Of a stretch of 64,000 nucleotides of DNA, positions 1 through 7,933 are shown piece by piece. Position numbers and translations under genes: made by a program. The DNA lies in assembly GCF_012272695.1 (NCBI RefSeq), contig NZ_CP050902.1:2294001-2358000 (forward strand). Direction: 5' to 3'. The notes under the pieces were generated by a model. It made no database searches. It saw only the letters and a list, made by a program, of their open reading frames with translations, and was not told the DNA's origin. This stretch comes from Nocardioides sp. JQ2195. GTDB lineage: Bacteria; Actinomycetota; Actinomycetes; Propionibacteriales; Nocardioidaceae. Position 1 is the stretch's first letter, and every line of letters begins with the position of its first letter.

Positions 1-1
1 C

Positions 2-652
2 GCCCTGATGGGCCGCAACGGCGCGGGCAAGTCGACCCTCCTGCGCACCTTCGTGGGACTGCACAGGGCCACCTCCGGCCGGGTGGAGGTCGGCGAGGTC
101 GGGCTGGTCCCGCAGGTGCCGGCCGACCTGTTGTACGCCGCGAGCGTGGCCGACGAGTGCGCCACGGCCGACCGCGACGCGGGAGCCACGAAGGGTGCCA
201 CCCGGGAGCTGCTCGACCGACTGGCCCCCGGCATCCCCGGCGAGCAGCACCCACGCGACCTGTCGGAGGGCCAGAAGCTGTCGCTGGCCCTGGCGATCGT
301 CCTGGTCTCCGAGCCGCGGTTGGTGCTCCTGGACGAGCCGACCCGTGGCCTCGACTACGTCGCCAAGCAGCAGCTGATCACGGTCCTGCACCAGCTCGCC
401 GACGCCGGCCACGGCATCGTTTTCGCCACCCATGACGTGGAGCTGGTGGCCGAGGTGGCCTCGAGGGTCGTGGTCCTCGCCGACGGCGAGGTCGTCGCCG
501 ACGGTGCTGCCCCCGACGTGGTGGTCGCCTCCCCCGCCTTCGCCCCCCAGGTGGCGAAGGTGATGGCGCCGCAACCGTGGTTGACCGTGCACGACGTCGC
601 CGCGGCCCTGGCCTCGACCGATCACTCGCTGGCCGGGAGCGCCCATGAGTGA
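2..652 (+). CDS. ECF/ABC transporter ATP-binding protein, 5' truncated by window edge
   Basis: This is the C-terminal ATPase half of an energy-coupling-factor type importer that powers vitamin uptake at the membrane. The frame is open to the window edge, so the true start lies upstream. The Walker A motif GRNGAGKST appears at once. The signature is LSEGQKLSLA, Walker B is LVLLDEPTRGLD, and the switch histidine is in FATHDVEL. A single ATPase domain is visible, and ECF ATPases are often two fused domains, so an N-terminal partner may lie outside. The stop overlaps the next start by 8 bp. With cobU and cobS downstream, the substrate is probably cobalamin or cobinamide. The substrate is inferred from context only. 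Confidence 0.85.
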   Translation, partial: ALMGRNGAGKSTLLRTFVGLHRATSGRVEVGEVGLVPQVPADLLYAASVADECATADRDAGATKGATRELLDRLAPGIPGEQHPRDLSEGQKLSLALAIVLVSEPRLVLLDEPTRGLDYVAKQQLITVLHQLADAGHGIVFATHDVELVAEVASRVVVLADGEVVADGAAPDVVVASPAFAPQVAKVMAPQPWLTVHDVAAALASTDHSLAGSAHE

Positions 653-1445
653 CGTCCACGCGATCCGGGTGCACGCCTCGGCCGGCTTCGCGCTGGTCCT
701 GGCCAGCATCGTGACCCTGGGCGCCTTCGGCTGGCCGTTCGTCTTCGAGCCCGCCGGCGGCGTGGAGGCCTCCTCCCACGGCTCGGACGCCCCGTGGCTG
801 TTCGCCCTGATCCTGCCGCTGCTCGCCGCGATCGTGCTCGCCGAGCTCAACGCCGGCGGCATCGACGCCAAGGCAATCGCACTCCTCGGCATGCTGTCGG
901 CGATGGGAGGCGCACTGCGCGCGCTCTCCCCCGGCGTGGCCGGACTGGAACCCAGCTTCGCGCTGATCATGCTCGGCGGACGCGTGTTCGGTCGCGGGTT
1001 CGGCTTCGTGCAGGGGGCGCTCTCGCTCTTCATCGGCGCGCTGATCACCGGGGGCGTCGGACCGTGGCTGCCGTTCCAGATGATGGCCGCCGGCTGGGTC
1101 GGCTTCCTCGCCGGCTGCCTGCCGGTGCGTCCCGGCCGCCGTGAGGTGCTCCTGATGGCCGGGCTCGGCTTCTTCCTCGGCCTCCTCTACGGCGCACTGA
1201 TGAACCTGTGGTTCTGGCCCTTCGGCCAGTACGGTCAGGGCATCAGCTTCGTGGAGGGAGCGTCGGTGGCCACCAACGCGACCAACTACGTGCGCTACTA
1301 CCTGACCACCTCGGTGGTGTGGGACCTGGCTCGTGGCATCTTCACCTTCCTGTTGCTGCTGCTGGTCGGCGCTCCGTTGTTGCGCGCCTTCCGCCGCGTG
1401 GCACGACTGGCGAACTTCGACCCCCACGTGGAGTTCCTGCGATGA
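645..1445 (+). CDS. ECF transporter S component (membrane, probable cobalamin precursor uptake)
   Basis: A 266-residue integral membrane protein with about six hydrophobic segments, among them residues 12-30, 48-66, 106-130 and 165-185. It has glycine-rich helices and a conserved-looking tract near residue 95 (SFALIMLGGRVFGRGFGF). Such proteins are the substrate-binding S subunits of ECF importers. It overlaps the ATPase by 8 bp and the next gene by 4 bp (ATGA), so all are translationally coupled. Neighbouring cobU and cobS suggest that it carries cobalamin, cobinamide or dimethylbenzimidazole, as proposed for CbrT-type proteins. The ligand cannot be read from the sequence. Confidence 0.75.
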   Translation: MSDVHAIRVHASAGFALVLASIVTLGAFGWPFVFEPAGGVEASSHGSDAPWLFALILPLLAAIVLAELNAGGIDAKAIALLGMLSAMGGALRALSPGVAGLEPSFALIMLGGRVFGRGFGFVQGALSLFIGALITGGVGPWLPFQMMAAGWVGFLAGCLPVRPGRREVLLMAGLGFFLGLLYGALMNLWFWPFGQYGQGISFVEGASVATNATNYVRYYLTTSVVWDLARGIFTFLLLLLVGAPLLRAFRRVARLANFDPHVEFLR

Positions 1446-2875
1446 GCATCCGCGTGCTCGGCACCGGCGCGGCCGACGGTTGGCCGAACCCGTTCTGTGG
1501 CTGCGCCTCCTGCGCGGCCGCTCGCGCCTCGGGCCGGGTCCGCGCGCAGACGTGCGCGATGGTCGACAGCTTCCTGCTCGACTGCGGCCCGGAGACCCCC
1601 CGCACCGCCGAGCGATGTGGCGCGTCGTTGACGTCGGTCCGGCACGTGCTGCTCACGCACGACCACCCCGACCACACCGCGCCGGCCTTCCTGCTCTACC
1701 GCTCCTGGGTCACCTCGGCCGACGATCCGCTCGACGTGGTCGGTCCGGCCTCGGTGATCGACGGGGCCCGGCAGTGGCTGGCACCCGACACCCACGTGCG
1801 CTTCCACGTGGTCGCTCCCGGGGACTCACTCGTGCTCGCCGGCGGCGTGGTGCGCGTCCTCGCTGCCGCACACACCGACGATGCCGTGCTCTACGACGTG
1901 GCCGCCCCGAGCGGGCGGGTGCTCTATGCCACCGACACCGGTCCCCTGCCCGCCTCCACCGTCGCCGCGGCACGGGACGCGGCGTACGACGTGGTGCTGC
2001 TGGAGCAGACCTTCGGCGACCTCGTCAGCCACGGCACCTCCCATCTCGATCTCCCTGCCTTCGCCGACCAGGTACGCCGGCTCCGCGGTGTCGGTGCGAT
2101 CACCGACGCGACCGACCTGGTCGCCGTACACCTCTCGCACCACAACCCGCCGGCACCCGAGCTCGCGCGCCGCCTGGCGGCGTACGGCGCCCGGATCGTC
2201 GACGACGGCTCGCTCGTCGGACCGGGGGCACGCAACGCACAGGCACCACGTGACCGCGCTGTGCCGCGATCCCACGACCGCGACGCGGCCGGAGCAGATG
2301 CGCGCGATGCGCAGTCACCAGGTGACAGCGATCCGCGCGCACACCTGCGCACGCTCGTGATCGGTGGCGCCCGCAGCGGCAAGTCGACCGAGGCAGAGCG
2401 GTTGCTGGCCGCCGCCGAGGACGTGACCTACGTGGCGACGTCGTACCCGCGCTCGGAGGACCCGGAGTGGGTCGAGCGGGTGCGCCGGCACCAGCTGCAA
2501 CGGCCCCAGCACTGGTCGACGATCGAGTCCCTCGACCTCGTCGGGCTGCTGCGGACGGCGGGCGGGCCGCTGCTCATCGACTGCCTGACCCTGTGGCTGA
2601 CCCGGGTCATGGACGAGCACGAGGCCTGGGACGACGACGTGTGGGCAGCTGGAGCCTCCGAGAAGGTGACAGCGGCGGTCGACGATCTCGTCGTGGCGTG
2701 GCGCAGCACCAGCCGTCGCGTCGTCGCCGTCACCAACGAGGTCGGCCAGGGGCTGGTTCCCGACCGGGCCTCACTGAGGCGCTTCCGCGACGAGATGGGA
2801 CGGCTGAACAGCAGGCTCGCCGCCGAGACCGAAGACGTGCGCTGGTGCATCACCGGGCGGGTGGTCCACCTGTGA
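1442..2875 (+). CDS. cobU: Fusion: metallo-beta-lactamase-fold hydrolase + adenosylcobinamide kinase/guanylyltransferase (CobU)
   Basis: A 477-residue two-domain protein starting at the ATG that overlaps the previous stop. Residues 1-260 form a metallo-beta-lactamase fold of PhnP-like type. It has a CxCxxC-like CGCASC near residue 19, the metal motif HDHPDH at 73-78, H144, D165 and late histidines at 230 and 233. A charged linker of about 40 residues follows. From residue 301 it is CobU, with P-loop GGARSGKS (308-315) and the conserved NEVGQGLVP and FRDEMGRLN motifs. CobU phosphorylates adenosylcobinamide and transfers GMP to it in the lower-ligand branch of B12 synthesis. The MBL domain may hydrolyse a precursor phosphate or phosphodiester. 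That is inference from the fusion. Confidence 0.88.
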   Translation: MSIRVLGTGAADGWPNPFCGCASCAAARASGRVRAQTCAMVDSFLLDCGPETPRTAERCGASLTSVRHVLLTHDHPDHTAPAFLLYRSWVTSADDPLDVVGPASVIDGARQWLAPDTHVRFHVVAPGDSLVLAGGVVRVLAAAHTDDAVLYDVAAPSGRVLYATDTGPLPASTVAAARDAAYDVVLLEQTFGDLVSHGTSHLDLPAFADQVRRLRGVGAITDATDLVAVHLSHHNPPAPELARRLAAYGARIVDDGSLVGPGARNAQAPRDRAVPRSHDRDAAGADARDAQSPGDSDPRAHLRTLVIGGARSGKSTEAERLLAAAEDVTYVATSYPRSEDPEWVERVRRHQLQRPQHWSTIESLDLVGLLRTAGGPLLIDCLTLWLTRVMDEHEAWDDDVWAAGASEKVTAAVDDLVVAWRSTSRRVVAVTNEVGQGLVPDRASLRRFRDEMGRLNSRLAAETEDVRWCITGRVVHL

Positions 2876-3684
2876 GTGCGCTGTGGTTGATGCTGGGCAC
2901 GCTCACCGCGGTCCGGGTACCGGCACCCACCCGGGTCGATCGGACGGTGGCCGGGCGGGCGATGGCGCTCGCTCCACTCGGTGGGGTGCTGCTGGCCGTG
3001 CTCACCGGGGTCCCGCTGGTCCTGGTGAGCCGTCTCGACGCGAACGTTTCTGCCTGGGCGTTGGCGCTGATCGTGCTCGGTGCGTTGGCGTGGCTGACGC
3101 GCGGGATGCACCTCGACGGACTCGCCGACACTGCCGACGGCCTCGGCTCCGGCCGTCGCGGCACGGGTGCGCTCGAGGTGATGAAGAAGTCCGACATCGG
3201 GCCCTTCGGAGTGGTCACGCTCGTGTTGGTGCTGCTGCTGCAGGCGGCGTTGCTCGCCCAGGCACTGGCCTTCGGCGTCGGTCCGCTCGTGCTGCTGCTC
3301 GCACTGGTCACCAGTCGGGGTGTGCTCCCGGTGCTGTGCACCCGTCTGTTCCCCGCGGCCCGGCGCGACGGACTGGGTGCCACAGTGTCCGGCAGTGTCG
3401 GGGGCGGGCTCCTGGTCGTCTCGATCGGCCTGGTTGCCGGGCTGCTCGCGCTGGCCGTCGTGCTCGCCGCCAACTGGTCGGCCGGGCTCGACGGCTCGAC
3501 CGCGACCCTCGCCTTCGAGGACGCGGTGCAGCTCCTGGTGGCCGCACCGTGCGGACTGGTCCCCGGCGTGCTCCTCGCCCTGCGCGCCCGCAACCGCTTC
3601 GGCGGCGTCACCGGTGACGTCCACGGCGCCGCCGTCGAGGTGTCCTTCACCGCCACCCTGCTCATCACCCTGCTCCCCCTCTGA
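2872..3684 (+). CDS. cobS: Adenosylcobinamide-GDP ribazoletransferase
   Basis: CobS joins adenosylcobinamide-GDP with alpha-ribazole, the last assembly step of cobalamin, in the membrane. The 270-residue protein begins at a GTG that overlaps the cobU stop (GTGA). It carries the family signature HLDGLADTADGL near residue 80, the metal- and substrate-binding Asp motif, then MKKSDIGPFG. Several transmembrane helices follow, and a late NRFGGVTGDVHGA motif is also typical of CobS. The size is slightly above the usual 250 residues. It is the last gene of the uptake and salvage operon and is followed directly by the opposed 22-bp repeat arrays. Confidence 0.95.
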   Translation: MSALWLMLGTLTAVRVPAPTRVDRTVAGRAMALAPLGGVLLAVLTGVPLVLVSRLDANVSAWALALIVLGALAWLTRGMHLDGLADTADGLGSGRRGTGALEVMKKSDIGPFGVVTLVLVLLLQAALLAQALAFGVGPLVLLLALVTSRGVLPVLCTRLFPAARRDGLGATVSGSVGGGLLVVSIGLVAGLLALAVVLAANWSAGLDGSTATLAFEDAVQLLVAAPCGLVPGVLLALRARNRFGGVTGDVHGAAVEVSFTATLLITLLPL

Positions 3685-3686
3685 CC

Positions 3687-3796
3687 AACGGGCAGTTCTT
3701 GCTGCGCGAACGGGCAGTTCTTGCTGCGCCAACGGGCAGTTCTTGCTGCGCCAACGGGCAGTTCTTGCTGCGCCAACGGGCAGTTCTTGCGCGCCC
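3687..3796. repeat. 22-bp tandem repeat array A (5 copies)
   Basis: Five head-to-tail copies begin at 3687, 3709, 3731, 3753 and 3775, exactly 22 bp apart. Each starts AACGGGCAGTTCTTGC and ends TGCGC, and copies 1-4 are nearly identical. The array begins 2 bp after the cobS stop. There are no unique spacers, so this is not a CRISPR. The core AACGGGCA recurs inverted in the array at 3829. Confidence 0.95.
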
Positions 3797-3828
3797 AACA
3801 GGCACGATTTGAGGTCACGCCTCAGCGC

Positions 3829-3906
3829 TGCCCGTTCGCGCACCAACGGTTGCCCGTTCGCGCAGCAACGGTTGCCCGTTCGCGCACCAACAGTTGCCCG
3901 TTCGCG
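3829..3906. repeat. 22-bp tandem repeat array B, inverted relative to array A (4 copies)
   Basis: Copies of TGCCCGTTCGCG start at 3829, 3851, 3873 and 3895, again with a 22-bp period. TGCCCGTT is the reverse complement of the AACGGGCA core of array A, and the GCGCAGCAA segment is also shared in inverted form. The two arrays therefore form a large imperfect inverted repeat between convergent cobS and gcvT. Array B ends about 20 bp before the gcvT stop. Confidence 0.92.
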
Positions 3907-3926
3907 TCAACAGGATGCAGGGCGGG

Positions 3927-5036
3927 TCAGGACTCGCGGACGGAGGTGTCCACGAACGGCGGCTTCACCACCGTGAAGATCTCACGGCGACCTCGCACGT
4001 CGACCGACACCTCGGAGCCCTCCTCGACGAACTTGGGCAGCAGCGCCATCCCGATGCCCTTCCTCAGGGTGGGCGAGAAGGTGCCGGAGGTGATGTCGGC
4101 CAGCGGGACGTCGGCCGTCAGTCGCACCGACATGCCCGGACGCGGGATGCCACGGCCCACGGCGAGCAGGCCACGCAGGATCCGGTCGACCCCCTTCTCC
4201 TTCTTGGCCAGCAGCACGTCGCGGCCCCAGAAAGCGTCCTTCTTCCAGCCCACGGCCCATCCGACCCGGCCCTCGCTGGGCGTGACGTCGAGCGAGATGT
4301 CCTGGCCGTGCAGCGGGTAGCCCATCTCGGTGCGCAAGGTGTCGCGGGCGCCCAGGCCGGCAGCGAGGATGCCGAACTGCTCGCCGGCCTCCATCAGTGC
4401 GTCCCAGAGTGCGCCGACGACGTCGTTCTTGGCGATCAGCTCGTAGCCCCGCTCGCCGGTGTAGCCGGTGCGGCACACCACCACACCCGACCCCTTGAAG
4501 TCGGCTTCGACGAATGACATGTAGTCGTGGCCGACAGGCAGCCCCACTGCACTGAGCACCTCGTCGGACTTGGTGCCCTGCACGGCGAGGACTGCGTACT
4601 CCTCATGGTGGTCGGTGATCTTCACCCCGTCGGGCGCGGTGGCCCGCAACCGGCGTACGACCTCGGCGGTGTTGGCCGCGTTGGGGACCAGCAGGATGTG
4701 CTCGTCGTCCTGGTAGTAGGCGATCAGGTCGTCGACGATCCCGCCGGTCTCGTCGTCGCAGCAGAGCGTGTACTGGGCCTTGCCGGGCTCGATCTTGGCG
4801 AGGTCGTTGGAGAGCGTGGCATTCACGTACGCCGCAGCGCCGGGCCCGGTGACCATGGCCTTGCCGAGGTGGCTGACGTCGAAGATGCCGACGGACTCGC
4901 GGACGGCGGTGTGCTCCTTGACCACTCCGGTCGCGTATTCCAACGGCATCGACCAGCCACCGAACTCGGAGAACTTGGCGCCCAGGGCGACGTGGCGATC
5001 GTGGAGCGGGGACCTGAGGAGGGAGGCATCAGACAT
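3927..5036 (-). CDS. gcvT: Glycine cleavage system aminomethyltransferase (T protein)
   Basis: A 369-residue T protein, the usual length for the family. It transfers the methylene group from the aminomethyl-lipoyl H protein to tetrahydrofolate and releases ammonia. The N-terminus reads [21 protein letters not shown], and the folate-domain motif [10 protein letters not shown] lies near residue 50. [11 protein letters not shown] and the C-terminal RPGMSVRLT / [18 protein letters not shown] segments are typical of GcvT. It is convergent with cobS and divergent from pepA, with only 23 bp between starts, so there is no room for a glycine riboswitch directly upstream. Confidence 0.96.
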   Translation of the reverse strand: MSDASLLRSPLHDRHVALGAKFSEFGGWSMPLEYATGVVKEHTAVRESVGIFDVSHLGKAMVTGPGAAAYVNATLSNDLAKIEPGKAQYTLCCDDETGGIVDDLIAYYQDDEHILLVPNAANTAEVVRRLRATAPDGVKITDHHEEYAVLAVQGTKSDEVLSAVGLPVGHDYMSFVEADFKGSGVVVCRTGYTGERGYELIAKNDVVGALWDALMEAGEQFGILAAGLGARDTLRTEMGYPLHGQDISLDVTPSEGRVGWAVGWKKDAFWGRDVLLAKKEKGVDRILRGLLAVGRGIPRPGMSVRLTADVPLADITSGTFSPTLRKGIGMALLPKFVEEGSEVSVDVRGRREIFTVVKPPFVDTSVRES

Positions 5037-5059
5037 GCTCAGAACCTATCCCAACTACA

Positions 5060-6583
5060 GTGCTGGATGTGACGACCTACACCCTCCGCAATGCCAGCCC
5101 CGCCAAGACCAAGGCCGACGTCGTGATCGTCGGTGTCACGAAGGGTGACAAGGGCCCGAGTGTCGCCGCGGGAGGTGAGGATGTCGGTGCCGCCTACGCA
5201 CGCAAGTTCCGCCCGCTCCTGGCCATCATCGGCTTCACCGGCAAGGCCGGGGAGACCGCGAAGGTCCCCACGTCCGGCACCATCAATGCGCCGCTCATGG
5301 TGCTCGTCGGGCTCGGCGATGCCAAGCAGCTGACGCCCGCCGTCGTACGCCGTGCAGCCGGCAGCGCCGCACGCAGCGTCAGCAACGCCGCGTCCGTCGC
5401 GCTGGCCCTGCCTGCCGACTCCGCTGAGCTGGTCCGAGCCGTCACCGAGGGCTTCCTGCTGGGTGGCTACACGTTCACCGACTTCAAGCGCGACACCAAG
5501 CCGCAGAGCGAGAAGTCGAGCGAGGTCGTGGTGCTCAGCCCGGTCGCCCGCCAGGGCGAGGCGAGTGCCGCGTTCGACCGCGCACAACTGGTCGTCGAGG
5601 CGGCCACCGCGACCCGTGACTGGGTCAACCTCCCTGCCAACGCACTCAACCCGGTGACCTTCGCCGACCAGGTGGTCGCTCAGCACAAGGAGCTCACCAA
5701 GGGCAAGGGCGCCCCCGAGATCGGCATCCAGGTCTGGGACGAGGACGACCTCGCCAAGGACGGTTGCGGCGGCATCCTCGCCGTCGGCGGTGGGTCCGCC
5801 ACTCCCCCGCGCATGGTCAAGCTGACCTGGAGCCCCGAAGGAGCCACCCAGCACGTGGCGCTGGTCGGCAAGGGGATCACCTACGACTCCGGCGGCTACA
5901 CCATCAAGCCGCCCGCATCCATGGTCTCGATGAAGGAGGACATGGCCGGCGCCGCGAGCGTCATCCAGGCCCTCTTCCTGATCGCGCGGCTCAACCTGCC
6001 CGTCAAGGTGACCGCCTGGGCGCCGATGGCGGAGAACATGATCTCGGGGGCCGCGATGCGCCCCGGTGACGTGCTCACCATGCGCGGTGGCACGACGGTG
6101 GAGATGACCAACGCCGACGCCGAGGGACGTCTGATCCTGGCCGATGCGCTCGTCATGGCCACCGAGGAGAAGCCCGACGCGATCGTCGACATCGCCACCC
6201 TCACCGGCGCGATGGTGGTCGCGCTGGGCGAGAAGGTGGCCGGCCTGATGGGCACCGACGACGTCGTGGCCGACCTCCGTGTCGCGGCCGACGTCGCCGG
6301 CGAGGCGGTGTGGCCGATGCCGCTGCCCGACGAGATGCACGAGCGCGTCCGGAGCAGCAAGGTCGCCGACCTGGCCCAGAGCGACTGGGTGCGGTGGGGT
6401 GGTGGCCTCTTCGCCGGCGCGTTCCTGCGCGAGTTCACCGACGGACTCCCCTGGGGCCACCTCGACATCGCCGGTCCCGGCTACAACACCGGCGGCGCCC
6501 ACGGCTACATGGCGCCCGGCGGCACGGGCTTCGGCGTGGCCACGCTGGTCGAGTACGTCGCGGGGCTGGCCGACCTCACCTGA
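5060..6583 (+). CDS. pepA: Leucyl aminopeptidase (M17 family)
   Basis: A cytosolic zinc or manganese aminopeptidase that removes N-terminal residues from peptides. The 507-residue protein has the M17 metal-binding stretch VGKGITYDSGGYTIKP and the signature NADAEGRLILADAL; most homologues have NTDAEGR. The lysine in GKGITYDSGG and the arginine in EGR are the catalytic pair. The start may be GTG 5060 or GTG 5069; both are close behind gcvT's divergent start, so the message is likely short-leadered or leaderless. Family M17 is clear from the whole C-terminal half. Confidence 0.96.
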   Translation: MLDVTTYTLRNASPAKTKADVVIVGVTKGDKGPSVAAGGEDVGAAYARKFRPLLAIIGFTGKAGETAKVPTSGTINAPLMVLVGLGDAKQLTPAVVRRAAGSAARSVSNAASVALALPADSAELVRAVTEGFLLGGYTFTDFKRDTKPQSEKSSEVVVLSPVARQGEASAAFDRAQLVVEAATATRDWVNLPANALNPVTFADQVVAQHKELTKGKGAPEIGIQVWDEDDLAKDGCGGILAVGGGSATPPRMVKLTWSPEGATQHVALVGKGITYDSGGYTIKPPASMVSMKEDMAGAASVIQALFLIARLNLPVKVTAWAPMAENMISGAAMRPGDVLTMRGGTTVEMTNADAEGRLILADALVMATEEKPDAIVDIATLTGAMVVALGEKVAGLMGTDDVVADLRVAADVAGEAVWPMPLPDEMHERVRSSKVADLAQSDWVRWGGGLFAGAFLREFTDGLPWGHLDIAGPGYNTGGAHGYMAPGGTGFGVATLVEYVAGLADLT

Positions 6584-6598
6584 GCCGGGTCGCGCCGC

Positions 6599-7456
6599 TC
6601 AGGCGCTTCCCGACTGCTTCTCGGGGGCCGTCGCCCCAGCCTTCTTCACCGGTGGCCGCTTCGTGGCCGCCTTCTTCACGGCCTTCTTCGCGGCCGGGCT
6701 CTCGCCTCGGGACGACCGCACGTCGCGGAAGGCCATGCTCGACGTCGCGTCATCCTTGGTCTCGAAGAGCTCCGTCGCGCGGATCAGGTCGGTGAGCCGG
6801 GCATAGCCGTAGTTGCGCGGATCCATCGACGACTGGTTGCGGATGCGTTGTCCCACCGTGGACGCACGAGCCCACCCGGAGTCGTCCGCGCTCCCGGAGA
6901 CGGCGTCGCGAAGCAGCTTGACCAAGCCGGCATCGCCCCGGAGCTTCTGCGTCGGGACGCGGTCGGGTGGGGTTCCCGTGGTCGACGCGACCGACTCGTC
7001 AGGCTCGTGCGCCGAGGCATTCACCTTGTCCAGGTGGAGGAACCGCGTGCAGGCATTGACGAACGGGGCAGGTGACTTCGAGTCGCCGTAACCGAAGACG
7101 TCGGCGCCGCGCTCGCGCAGGTGCATCACCAAGGGGGTGAAGTCGGCATCGCTGGACATCAGCCCGAAGGCATCCGGCCGGTCGCGGTGCAACAGGTCCA
7201 TCGCATCGACGACCAGCGCGATGTCGCTGGCGTTCTTGCCCTTGGTCAGTGCGTACTGCTGGATCGGTCGGATGGCACGCTCGTGGAGCACGTCCTTCCA
7301 GTGCTTGAGGTGGGTGTCGTCCCAGTCGCCATAGGCTCGGCGGGTCCTCGCCTCGCCCTCGTTGGCCAGGTCCTCGAGGACCACGTCGATCTTGCTGGCC
7401 TGCGCGTTATCGGCATCGATCAGCAGGATGATCCGGCGCCGTTCCTCCGCACTCAC
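6599..7456 (-). CDS. NYN-domain RNase-like protein with C-terminal OST-HTH domain
   Basis: A 285-residue protein starting at a GTG that overlaps the upstream stop (GTGA). Residues 8-145 are a NYN (PIN-like) nuclease fold. LLIDADNAQ carries the first Asp pair, SDIALVVDAMD the second, and LMSSDADFTPLV the third acidic cluster. Residues about 175-245 resemble an OST-HTH/LOTUS RNA-binding module (LRDAVSGSADDSGWARASTVGQRI and NYGYARLTDLI). The tail is Lys/Ala-rich. The architecture suggests an RNA-binding ribonuclease. It ends 15 bp from the convergent pepA stop. Confidence 0.85.
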   Translation of the reverse strand: MSAEERRRIILLIDADNAQASKIDVVLEDLANEGEARTRRAYGDWDDTHLKHWKDVLHERAIRPIQQYALTKGKNASDIALVVDAMDLLHRDRPDAFGLMSSDADFTPLVMHLRERGADVFGYGDSKSPAPFVNACTRFLHLDKVNASAHEPDESVASTTGTPPDRVPTQKLRGDAGLVKLLRDAVSGSADDSGWARASTVGQRIRNQSSMDPRNYGYARLTDLIRATELFETKDDATSSMAFRDVRSSRGESPAAKKAVKKAATKRPPVKKAGATAPEKQSGSA

Positions 7457-7809
7457 AGGCCCTGCTGCTTCTTGCGCCGGTTGTAGTCCCGCATCCGCTG
7501 CGGCACGCCGACCACGGCGGCGTCGTACGACGGCACCTGGTGCTTGTTGGCGAAGTTGTGCGCCCAGGCCACCGACGGCACCCGACGGCGGGTCCACTCG
7601 CCGTCGTGCGCGACCAGCAGCAGCGTGACGTCGCTGACCGCCGTCCGCGGCTCGACGAAGCCCTCGACACCTCGCCGCGTGGAGACGAAGTTCTCGAGGT
7701 GCGCGGTGTCGGCGGCATCGGAGGCGCGCACCGTGGTCGAACCCGTGCGCGCGCCGCCCGTGGGGCGGCTGACGCGGGAACGTCGTCGGAATCGGTCGAA
7801 CAGGCCCAT
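7453..7809 (-). CDS. Conserved small basic protein coupled to the NYN nuclease gene
   Basis: A 118-residue protein of unknown function. I chose the ATG that gives MGLFDRFRRRSR because the upstream extension is Arg-rich low-complexity sequence. It has no signal peptide or membrane segment. The C-terminus VPSYDAAVVGVPQRMRDYNRRKK is well formed and looks conserved. Its stop overlaps the GTG start of the NYN nuclease gene, so the two are translationally coupled and may act together. Function cannot be assigned. Confidence 0.75.
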   Translation of the reverse strand: MGLFDRFRRRSRVSRPTGGARTGSTTVRASDAADTAHLENFVSTRRGVEGFVEPRTAVSDVTLLLVAHDGEWTRRRVPSVAWAHNFANKHQVPSYDAAVVGVPQRMRDYNRRKKQQGL

Positions 7810-7933
7810 GCGAACAGTGTGACCCACCGACCCCCGTCGGCGCCGGAAGTCCGCCAGTCCCAAGGGTGGTGTCGGGCGTCACGGGGTTAGTGCAAAGATG
7901 GGCGACGTCGATTCATCAAGAGTGGAGGACAGC

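Noticed and set aside
378..1427. Long antisense reading frame opposite the transporter genes
   Set aside because: It is His/Gln/Glu/Arg-rich low-complexity sequence created by GC-rich codon bias on the other strand. The same holds for the long frames at 5039-6502, 7916-10270, 11553-13709, 14308-17487, 19683-21146, 49641-51773 and 55334-56956.
3687..3906. Possible CRISPR array
   Set aside because: Units are contiguous 22-mers with no unique spacers, the second half is inverted, and no cas genes are nearby.
5037..5059. Glycine riboswitch upstream of gcvT
   Set aside because: Only 23 bp separate gcvT from divergent pepA, and no aptamer-like fold is visible there.
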